A stretch of DNA of 5,105 nt from an uncultured Chloroflexota bacterium (GTDB taxonomy: Bacteria > Chloroflexota > Limnocylindria > Limnocylindrales > Limnocylindraceae): positions 1 through 5,105 of the forward strand of contig CAJABS010000129.1 of assembly GCA_903938075.1 (NCBI GenBank), in the 5' to 3' direction. The notes under the pieces were generated by a model, which ran no database searches, was not told where the DNA came from, and saw only the letters and a list, made by a program, of their open reading frames with translations. The position numbers were made by a program, and so were the translations under genes. Shown in pieces: positions 1 to 5,105 of the stretch (positions are counted from its first letter, which is position 1; each line of letters starts with the position of its first letter).

Positions 1-273
1 AACGGGATCACCAAAGAGGTTGAGCTCGGAGCGCTCTACATGGGCAAGGTCACCCGCATCATGGGCTTCGGCTGCTTCGTCGAGATCCTTCCAGGCAAGG
101 AAGGCCTCGTACGTATCGGCGAGCTCGCGGACTATCGTGTGAACACCGTCGAGGATGAGGTCGCCGTGGGCGACGAGATCATGGTTGTGGTCACCGAAGT
201 AGACCGCCAGGGTCGCGTTAACCTGTCGCGCCGCGCCGCCATGCAGCGTCACAAGGCCGCGCCTCAGGAGTAA
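1..273 (+). CDS. pnp: Polynucleotide phosphorylase, C-terminal S1 domain (5' end outside window)
   Basis: This is the last 90 codons of a gene that enters from the left, read in frame from base 1 to the TAA at 271-273. PNPase is a trimeric 3'-to-5' phosphorolytic exoribonuclease that degrades mRNA in the cytoplasm. What is visible is the end of the KH-to-S1 linker (residues 1-10 of the fragment) and a full S1 RNA-binding domain (about 11-80). The domain carries the PNPase hallmark run GKVTRIMGFG, then FVEILPGKEGLV and GRVNLSRRA, followed by a short tail. The two aromatic S1 surface residues (F23, F26) and the Asp/Arg of VDRQGR are present. The usual His in the GLVHIS segment is Arg (R38). The ATG at 40 lies inside the S1 domain and is not a start. 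The gene ends 76 bases before asd, with a hairpin between them. Identity is secure from the S1 signature; the catalytic core cannot be checked here. Confidence 0.96.
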   Translation, partial: NGITKEVELGALYMGKVTRIMGFGCFVEILPGKEGLVRIGELADYRVNTVEDEVAVGDEIMVVVTEVDRQGRVNLSRRAAMQRHKAAPQE

Positions 274-299
274 GCGTGCCCTTTCACTCTAGAAACACC

Positions 300-334
300 A
301 CTGAGGACTTGCGGCCAAACCGCAGGTCCTCAGT
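300..334 (+). terminator. Strong hairpin behind pnp, terminator-like but without a T-run
   Basis: Bases 301-314 (CTGAGGACTTGCGG) pair with 320-333 (CCGCAGGTCCTCAG) around the loop CCAAA. An extra A-T pair at 300/334 makes a 15-pair stem. Every pair is Watson-Crick except 309/325, which is a U·G wobble in + strand RNA but would be A·C in a transcript of the other strand, so an RNA structure in the pnp transcript is favoured. Position just after the pnp stop suggests a terminator or a 3' stabilising hairpin against exonucleases. The bases after the stem (TCGTATACTGG) contain no U-tract, so it does not fit the canonical intrinsic terminator. It also covers the region upstream of the asd -10 box, so an operator role is possible. 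Confidence 0.6.
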
Positions 335-336
335 CG

Positions 337-342
337 TATACT
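337..342 (+). promoter_or_regulatory. Candidate -10 box for a leaderless asd transcript
   Basis: TATACT differs from the TATAAT consensus at one position. It is followed by seven bases (GGGCAGC) and then the asd ATG at 350, so transcription would be expected to start at or next to the A of the ATG. No Shine-Dalgarno-like purine run lies before that ATG, which agrees with leaderless translation. No convincing -35 hexamer lies at the usual spacing: bases 312-321 are CGGCCAAACC, within the hairpin. Weak or absent -35 boxes are common in leaderless promoters of some lineages. Inference from sequence only. Confidence 0.5.
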
Positions 343-349
343 GGGCAGC

Positions 350-1402
350 ATGAGTAACGCATCGCACCCAGAGGGTTACGTAGTCGCCGTTCTCGGCGCA
401 ACCGGACTCGTTGGGCAAACCATGATCTCGGTACTTGAGGAGCGCAACTTCCCCGTGCGCCAACTTGTTCCACTTGCGTCGAGCAGTGGCGGCCGCACTG
501 TACGTTTCCGTGGTGCAGATATCCCCGTGCAACAGGTTCAACCTGATTCATTCTCCGGCGTCGACATCGCCATCTTTAGTGCCGGGGGGGCCGCAAGCTT
601 GACGTATGCGCCGGAGGCTGCTGCTCGAGGATGCGTCGTTGTCGATAACTCCAGCGCGTGGCGCATGGACCCAGCTGTTCCCCTGGTTGTGTCCCAGGTA
701 AATCCGGACGCACTGAAGGCCCACAACGGAATCATTGCGAACCCGAACTGCTCAACGATGCAACTTGCGCCACTCCTCAAAGCACTCTCTGATGCAGCCG
801 GACTGGAGCGCGTCGTCGTAGCAACTTACCAGGCGGTTTCTGGTGCGGGCGGGAAATCCGTAGACGATCTCATTCAGCAGCGCGCTGCGGTCGTGAGCGG
901 CGGCACACCCGCTTCGACTATCTACCCACACGCCGTCGTGTCGAGCCCGATCCCCGCCATTGATGTCTTCCTTCCAGATGGCTCAACCAAAGAGGAGACA
1001 AAAGTTGTCAACGAGAGCAGGAAGATCCTTGACCTTCCGAAGCTCCGCATCTCTGCAACCGCGGTTCGTGTTCCCGTTGAGCGGAGCCACTCGGAGGCGG
1101 TGCATGTCGAACTCTCGCGTGCACTCAGCCCCGACCAGGCCCGTGCCGCTTTTGCTTCGATGCAGGGGGTAACCGTTGTTGATGACCCCGCAAACCATTC
1201 GTACCCACTGGCGGCCGCCGCGGCGGGTAGTGACGAGATCTACGTGGGACGTGTCCGCACTGATGCCAGCGTTGAGCATGGGCTGGCCTTTTGGGTGGTG
1301 AGCGATAACGTCCGTAAGGGCGCAGCAACGAACGCCGTGGAAATTGCCGAACTCCTGGTCAGCATGAACTTGGTCCATGGAGCTAACCACGACGCCCAAT
1401 AG
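350..1402 (+). CDS. asd: Aspartate-semialdehyde dehydrogenase
   Basis: The 350-residue product should catalyse NADPH-dependent reduction of L-4-aspartyl phosphate to aspartate semialdehyde, the branch point to lysine/diaminopimelate, threonine and methionine. The N-terminal Rossmann domain opens with the NADP loop GATGLVG (16-22). The catalytic Cys is C134 in NPNCST (131-136). YQAVSGAG (160-167) holds the active-site Gln161. EETKVVNESRKIL (215-227) and RVPVERSHS (240-248) give the substrate-binding and catalytic residues, including His247. The C-terminal helix NVRKGAATNAVEIAE (320-334) is the typical ending. Length matches the family, and all key residues are intact. The ATG at 350 is preferred because no other usual start codon lies between it and the in-frame TGA at 302, and because it leaves the normal short lead before the first strand. 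It has no ribosome site and a -10 box 7 bases upstream. Its 3' end overlaps udg by 26 bases. Confidence 0.97.
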   Translation: MSNASHPEGYVVAVLGATGLVGQTMISVLEERNFPVRQLVPLASSSGGRTVRFRGADIPVQQVQPDSFSGVDIAIFSAGGAASLTYAPEAAARGCVVVDNSSAWRMDPAVPLVVSQVNPDALKAHNGIIANPNCSTMQLAPLLKALSDAAGLERVVVATYQAVSGAGGKSVDDLIQQRAAVVSGGTPASTIYPHAVVSSPIPAIDVFLPDGSTKEETKVVNESRKILDLPKLRISATAVRVPVERSHSEAVHVELSRALSPDQARAAFASMQGVTVVDDPANHSYPLAAAAAGSDEIYVGRVRTDASVEHGLAFWVVSDNVRKGAATNAVEIAELLVSMNLVHGANHDAQ

Positions 1403-2060
1403 GGTCGCGCTTGAGCTCGCCTCGGTAGCCCGCGACGCCTCCACCTGTACGGCCTGCGGCCTCTCGGAGACGCGAACGCAGGCAGTCCCCGGCGAGGGGA
1501 GCCCTACGGCAGCCCTGGTCTTTGTTGGGGAAGCCCCTGGCGCACGGGAGGATCTGGCTGGACGACCGTTTGTGGGTGCCGCTGGCCGCCTCCTCGATGA
1601 CCTCCTGGCCTCCATCAACCTTCGCCGCGAGGAGGTGTTCATCTTGAATACGGTGAAGTGCCGACCCCCAGAGAACCGCAACCCTCAGCGTTCGGAAATC
1701 GCCGCATGTGCGCCACTCCTCGCACGGCAGCTGCAGGCGCTCCAACCACGGGTCATTGCGACCCTCGGGAGGCACGCCCTTGCTGTCTTTGCACCCAGCG
1801 CGAAGATCGCTGACGTGCACGGGCGTCCGTACGCACAGACACTAGGGGACCAGCATGGAGGTGGCGTGCTCTTTCCCCTCTACCACCCTGCTGCAGCGCT
1901 GCATAACGGGAGCCTGCGACCCACCTTGGAGCGCGACATGGCGGCCTTGCGGGTGTATCTCAATGCGGATGCTCGCGAAGGGGCGGGGGAGGCTACCCTA
2001 CGCGAGGTGGATTCGGTGCCAACTCGGCCCCGTTCCAAGAGGCAAGGGGAGGCTGAATGA
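1377..2060 (+). CDS. udg: Uracil-DNA glycosylase, family 4 (iron-sulfur type)
   Basis: The 227-residue product should remove uracil from DNA, starting base-excision repair of deaminated cytosine. The family-4 pattern is complete. Four Cys fit the 4Fe-4S ligands: C24 and C27 (CTAC), C95 (NTVKCRPP, 91-98) and C111. Motif 1 is GEAPGARED (51-59), followed by GRPFVGAAG (62-70). The second catalytic motif is HPAAAL (170-175). GEAPG followed by ED, and not the GLAPG form, argues against family 5. Residues from about 197 to 227 form a charged, probably disordered tail beyond the fold. The ATG at 1377 is the first possible start after an in-frame TGA at 1365. It lies inside asd and has no visible ribosome site, so translation is probably coupled to asd. 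Older annotations call this family a phage SPO1 DNA polymerase-related protein; there is no polymerase here. Confidence 0.95.
   Translation: MELTTTPNRVALELASVARDASTCTACGLSETRTQAVPGEGSPTAALVFVGEAPGAREDLAGRPFVGAAGRLLDDLLASINLRREEVFILNTVKCRPPENRNPQRSEIAACAPLLARQLQALQPRVIATLGRHALAVFAPSAKIADVHGRPYAQTLGDQHGGGVLFPLYHPAAALHNGSLRPTLERDMAALRVYLNADAREGAGEATLREVDSVPTRPRSKRQGEAE
2044..2052 (+). promoter_or_regulatory. Ribosome binding site for rnj
   Basis: AAGGGGAGG ends four bases before the ATG at 2057 and lies inside the last codons of udg. It contains GGAGG, complementary to the usual 16S rRNA 3' end; the GGAGG core is slightly close to the start, while the AAGGGG part sits at a standard distance. 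Together with the ATGA stop/start overlap it supports the start at 2057, even though this start gives RNase J an unusual basic N-terminal extension. Confidence 0.7.
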
Positions 2061-3796
2061 CGCGACGCCCACAACCGGCACGCCGACCAGCCGAAGCGAG
2101 GCACCCCCAGGAGACCCGCCGACCCCATAAGGCGTCTGCGAGCGGACCCGCGCTGCGCCTCATCCCCCTCGGCGGCATGGGGGAGATCGGGAAGAACCTC
2201 TACCTCTACGAGTATCAGGACACGATCATCCTCGTTGACTGCGGCCTCGCCTTCCCTGACGAGACCACCCTCGGTGTCGACATCATCATTCCCGACATCA
2301 GCTACCTCCGCGCGCGCCGTAGTGCCGTAAAGGCGGTCCTCATCACCCACGGACACGAAGACCACGTCGGCGCTCTGCCGCACATCCTTCCTGAGCTTCC
2401 CGGTGTGCCGGTTTACGCCAGCACCCTTGCACGCGGACTCCTCGCCAATAAGCTGAAGGAGTTCAAGGTCACCGCCAATCCGCTGCGCCCGCTCGATCCT
2501 GGCGGCCGACTCGAGGTTGGGCCGTTCACGATTGAGCCCTTCCGCGTCGGGCACTCCATCCCGGATGCCATGGGCTACGCAATCCATTCACCTGTTGGAA
2601 CGGTGATCCACACCGGCGACTTCAAGTTTGACCAGACTCCAGCCGACGGGAAGACGGCCGACTTCGCCATGCTGGCAAAGTTCGGCGCACAGGGTGTGCT
2701 TGCGCTCGTGTCAGACAGCACGCGCGCTGAAGCTCCTGGATACACGCCGAGCGAGCAGGTTGTTGGCCAGGCGTTCAAGGGGATCATCAGCAGCGCACCT
2801 GGCCGCGTGATCATTGCCACCTTTGCCTCGAACATCGCACGCATCCAGCAGGTGCTAGACGCGGCAGGCGAGTTCCACCGCAAGGTCGCCGTTGTTGGTC
2901 GCTCGATGGAACAGAACGTCAAAATTGCCCGCGACCTTGGCTATCTGAAGTTCCCAACCCCGCTCCTTGCTAAAGAGGAGATCGCGCGCCGCACGAAGGA
3001 GCCGCTCGTCATCGCCACCACCGGCGCGCAAGGCGAACCGATGGCCGGCCTCGCGAAGATGGCGAACGGAGAGCACCGCAATGTTGAGATTCAGAACGGC
3101 GACACCGTCATTGTCTCGGCATCGCCGATCCCAGGAAACGAAGAGGCGGTCGGTCGCACTATCGACAACCTCTTCAAGTCTGGCGCGAATGTCATCTATC
3201 ACTCTATTGCGCAGGTACACGTTTCAGGCCATGCCTCGCAGGAGGAGCTGAAGATGATGCTTGCGCTCACAAAGCCGAAGTACTTCGTACCGATGCACGG
3301 TGAGATGCGCATGCAGGTGGCTCACGGTCGACTTGCGACCCAAATGGGAGTCCCGCCATCCGCCGTGTTCATCATTGATAACGGCACGCCAGTTGAATTC
3401 GCCGCTGACGGCAGCGCACGACGGGGCAAGCCTGTTGAGCATGGCTCTGTCTTTGTTGATGGATCCTCGGTTGGCGAGATCAGCGAAATCGTTCTTCGTG
3501 ATCGACGCACCCTCGCCGACGATGGCATTGTCGTTGTGATCGCAACCGTTGATGCACGAACCGGCAAGCCTGTCGGCCGACCAGCGCTCGTTACCCGTGG
3601 ATTCCTCAACGGCGATGAAGACAACAAGCTCGTTGAAGAGGCGATCACCATCGCGCTGAAGGCGATCCAGCACAAGGGCGATCGCGGTGCAGAGGTGGGT
3701 CTGATCAAGGCGCAGCTCAGCGAATCGGTCTCTCGATTCCTTGGCAAGGAGACGCGACGTCGCCCACTCGTCGTCCCTGTGGTGGTGGAGGTTTAA
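2057..3796 (+). CDS. rnj: Ribonuclease J (metallo-beta-lactamase/beta-CASP exo-/endoribonuclease)
   Basis: The 579-residue product belongs to the RNase J family, zinc enzymes with 5'-to-3' exonuclease and endonuclease activity used in mRNA decay and rRNA maturation. The fold starts at about residue 33 with LRLIPLGGMGEIGKN. Metal-binding motifs are HGHEDH (98-103), GHSIPD with H166, and HTGDFK (185-190, D188). The beta-CASP insertion spans roughly 225-370 and includes VSDSTRAEAPGYT just before or at its edge. SGHAS (H392) and PMHGE (H414) complete the active site. Residues from about 465 form the C-terminal domain involved in oligomerisation. All key residues are present and the length is normal. 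The first 30 residues are an Arg/Pro-rich, probably disordered extension. The start overlaps the udg stop as ATGA and has a good ribosome site. An annotation as a generic beta-lactamase hydrolase would be too vague. Confidence 0.97.
   Translation: MTRRPQPARRPAEARHPQETRRPHKASASGPALRLIPLGGMGEIGKNLYLYEYQDTIILVDCGLAFPDETTLGVDIIIPDISYLRARRSAVKAVLITHGHEDHVGALPHILPELPGVPVYASTLARGLLANKLKEFKVTANPLRPLDPGGRLEVGPFTIEPFRVGHSIPDAMGYAIHSPVGTVIHTGDFKFDQTPADGKTADFAMLAKFGAQGVLALVSDSTRAEAPGYTPSEQVVGQAFKGIISSAPGRVIIATFASNIARIQQVLDAAGEFHRKVAVVGRSMEQNVKIARDLGYLKFPTPLLAKEEIARRTKEPLVIATTGAQGEPMAGLAKMANGEHRNVEIQNGDTVIVSASPIPGNEEAVGRTIDNLFKSGANVIYHSIAQVHVSGHASQEELKMMLALTKPKYFVPMHGEMRMQVAHGRLATQMGVPPSAVFIIDNGTPVEFAADGSARRGKPVEHGSVFVDGSSVGEISEIVLRDRRTLADDGIVVVIATVDARTGKPVGRPALVTRGFLNGDEDNKLVEEAITIALKAIQHKGDRGAEVGLIKAQLSESVSRFLGKETRRRPLVVPVVVEV
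3787..3791 (+). promoter_or_regulatory. Ribosome binding site for ftsK
   Basis: GGAGG lies eight bases before the ATG at 3800 and is formed by the last codons of rnj (Val-Glu-Val), just before the TAA at 3794-3796. Its perfect core and good spacing fix the ftsK start and suggest that rnj and ftsK are translated from one message. Confidence 0.8.
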
Positions 3797-3799
3797 GCG

Positions 3800-5105
3800 A
3801 TGGCAAAACGGGGAGGGGAGAGCACAAGTCGCCAGGCACGACGCAGCCCGCTCGCTTCGCGTTCGGCGCTCCGCACGCTGCTCTCCCTTGCCTTTGCCGT
3901 TACAGGTGTCATCTTTGCTGTCGGCCTGATTCTTCCAGGTCGCGGGGCGCTCGCCGATGTGCTTCGCGATGTGCTTGCGCCATGGTTTGGCGCCGGACGC
4001 TGGCTGGTACCAGTGCTGCTGATCGGCTTCGCTGTGTGGATCGAACGCCGCCTCGCGACCGCTTCGCGCGTCCCGCTGCGCATCGCCCTGTCACTCCTCG
4101 CCATTGTTGGCCTGCTTGCCCTCGTTGAGATCGTCTTCCCAACCTACGGCGGACGCATCGGAAACATCGCTGGCGGCGGTGCTGCGAGCTTGCTCACCGG
4201 CATCGGCGCGTTCGCAGCATGGATCGGGGTTCTCATCGCGATCGGACTCATCCTCGCTGAGTCCACGGTACGTAAGCTCTTCGCAACCCTCTTTGCCGGA
4301 GCAAAAGTGGGGGCAGAGGTTCTTGGCGATGGCGTGGAGAGGCTCGCGGCAGAACGCGAACGGATCATGCAGGAGCGGGAAGCCGCACGCGCAGCGGAAG
4401 AGGCACGGGCGCTCGCAGAAGCGGCGAATCGACCAGTCATCAGCGTGCCGCCAGTACACGTCACACCCGCAACTGAGCTGGCGGATACAGACGTCCCTGA
4501 GGAGCAGGGGGGCGCAAACGTACGATCTGGTGGCTCCCTGCGAGGTGCCGAAAGCCCAGCGACGAGCGCTGCCGCTGCACCTGCAGCTAAGGTCCGCGCG
4601 GACGGGGCCGTCTCCTGGGAGCTCCCCTCTACAAGCCTTCTCGATGCGCCTGGAAAGGCTGTCAGCCCGAATGCCAGTATCCACCAGGCCAACGCCGCAA
4701 TCATCGTGCAGAAACTTCGCGATCTCGGCATTGAGATCATTTCGGTCACGGCGAATCCTGGACCGGTCGTTACGCAGTACGAGTTGACACCTGCGCCGAA
4801 CGTGCGCATCAGCCGCATCGAGGGCCTAGGCGATGACCTGGCCATGGCACTCAGCGCTCGCTCAATTCGGATTGAGGCGCCGATCCCTGGCAAGGCAGTC
4901 GTTGGCATTGAAATCCCAAACCACGAGGCTGAGGCGATCCGCTTTAGGCCGCTCCTGACGCCGACCGATAAGGCTGGATCGTGGACACCAACACAGGCAA
5001 TCCCGTTTGCGCTGGGGAAAGACGTAGGTGGAACGCCACAGGTGCGTGATCTCGCCAGCATGCCGCACCTGCTGATCGCTGGTGCGACGGGTTCAGGTAA
5101 GAGTG
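3800..5105 (+). CDS. ftsK: FtsK/SpoIIIE DNA translocase, N-terminal part (3' end outside window)
   Basis: Reading from the ATG at 3800 gives 435 codons, open to the window end. FtsK/SpoIIIE proteins are membrane-anchored hexameric ATPases that pump chromosomal DNA through the division septum. After a basic N-terminus (residues 1-25) come four likely membrane helices at about 26-46, 66-81, 92-113 and 132-153. A charged Glu/Arg/Ala-rich stretch (178-210) may be a coiled coil. An Ala/Pro/Ser-rich linker (211-270) leads to WELPSTSLLD (273-282), the conserved entry to the motor. The alpha domain follows, with TANPGPVVTQYEL, RSIRIEAPIPGK and VGIEIPN, then the start of the RecA-like beta domain, MPHLLIAGATGSGKS, with Walker A at 428-435. 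The linker is short, as in SpoIIIE and unlike E. coli FtsK. The Walker B motif and the DNA-reading gamma domain lie beyond the window. The start is three bases after the rnj stop, with a perfect GGAGG. Confidence 0.96.
   Translation, partial: MAKRGGESTSRQARRSPLASRSALRTLLSLAFAVTGVIFAVGLILPGRGALADVLRDVLAPWFGAGRWLVPVLLIGFAVWIERRLATASRVPLRIALSLLAIVGLLALVEIVFPTYGGRIGNIAGGGAASLLTGIGAFAAWIGVLIAIGLILAESTVRKLFATLFAGAKVGAEVLGDGVERLAAERERIMQEREAARAAEEARALAEAANRPVISVPPVHVTPATELADTDVPEEQGGANVRSGGSLRGAESPATSAAAAPAAKVRADGAVSWELPSTSLLDAPGKAVSPNASIHQANAAIIVQKLRDLGIEIISVTANPGPVVTQYELTPAPNVRISRIEGLGDDLAMALSARSIRIEAPIPGKAVVGIEIPNHEAEAIRFRPLLTPTDKAGSWTPTQAIPFALGKDVGGTPQVRDLASMPHLLIAGATGSGKS

Noticed and set aside
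309..314. TTGCGG as a possible -35 box for asd
   Set aside because: It is 22 bases from the -10 box, beyond the usual 16-19, matches TTGACA poorly and lies within the hairpin stem.
274..349. A possible riboswitch (for example a lysine riboswitch) before asd
   Set aside because: The gap is only 76 bases, contains one simple stem-loop and lacks the multi-helix architecture of lysine riboswitches; the likely transcription start is downstream of it.
983..1681. A 232-codon - strand open frame across the asd/udg junction
   Set aside because: It is antisense to two genes with intact family motifs and shows no domain, ribosome site or plausible start of its own.
1880..2587. A 235-codon - strand open frame across udg and rnj
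   Set aside because: It runs opposite conserved UDG and RNase J motifs; composition is that of a mirror frame and no family is recognisable.
3956..3976. Short direct repeat GATGTGCTT-CGC-GATGTGCTT inside ftsK
   Set aside because: It encodes a repeated Asp-Val-Leu in the loop after the first membrane helix; two nine-base copies are too little to suggest a functional repeat.
4104..4787. A 227-codon + strand frame overlapping ftsK
   Set aside because: It is a Ser/Arg-rich shifted reading of the ftsK membrane and linker region, with no motif; the ftsK frame is continuous, so a frameshift is not needed.
4144..5061. A 305-codon open frame on the - strand opposite ftsK
   Set aside because: Its translation is Ala/Ser/Arg-rich without recognisable motifs, it lies wholly antisense to a clearly conserved FtsK reading frame, and long antisense frames are expected in GC-rich coding DNA.

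Overview
This window looks like a stretch of bacterial chromosome carrying housekeeping genes. All five genes lie on the + strand, and I see no mobile element, CRISPR array, tRNA or rRNA. In order they are: the 3' end of polynucleotide phosphorylase (pnp, 1-273), aspartate-semialdehyde dehydrogenase (asd, 350-1402), a family-4 uracil-DNA glycosylase (1377-2060), ribonuclease J (2057-3796), and the 5' part of an FtsK/SpoIIIE DNA translocase (3800 to the window end, cut just after its Walker A motif). The DNA is moderately GC-rich by eye. RNase J, the asd...rnj-ftsK order and a SpoIIIE-like FtsK with a short linker point to a Gram-positive or related lineage (Chloroflexota, Actinomycetota or Bacillota). 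Chloroflexota is my first guess, but this is inference and not proven by anything in the window.

The only real gap is 274-349 (76 bases), and it holds all the visible transcriptional signals. A strong hairpin (300-334, 15-pair stem, 5-base loop) stands behind pnp and probably ends or protects its mRNA. Three bases later comes a near-consensus -10 box (TATACT, 337-342), which ends 7 bases before the asd ATG. No Shine-Dalgarno sequence precedes that ATG, so asd is a good candidate for a leaderless transcript.

From asd onward the genes are packed as one apparent operon. asd and udg overlap by 26 bases, udg and rnj overlap by four bases (ATGA), and rnj and ftsK are three bases apart. rnj and ftsK each have a clear purine-rich ribosome site inside the preceding gene; asd and udg do not. 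The locus joins lysine/diaminopimelate/threonine precursor synthesis (asd), uracil repair (udg), RNA turnover (PNPase, RNase J) and chromosome segregation (FtsK). The genes share a transcription unit more than a pathway, although PNPase and RNase J are functional partners in RNA decay.

I found no convincing undescribed system. The points worth a second look are the hairpin/leaderless-promoter junction, the udg gene sitting where many relatives keep dapA, an S1-domain His-to-Arg change in PNPase, and the low-complexity tails meeting at the udg/rnj junction.
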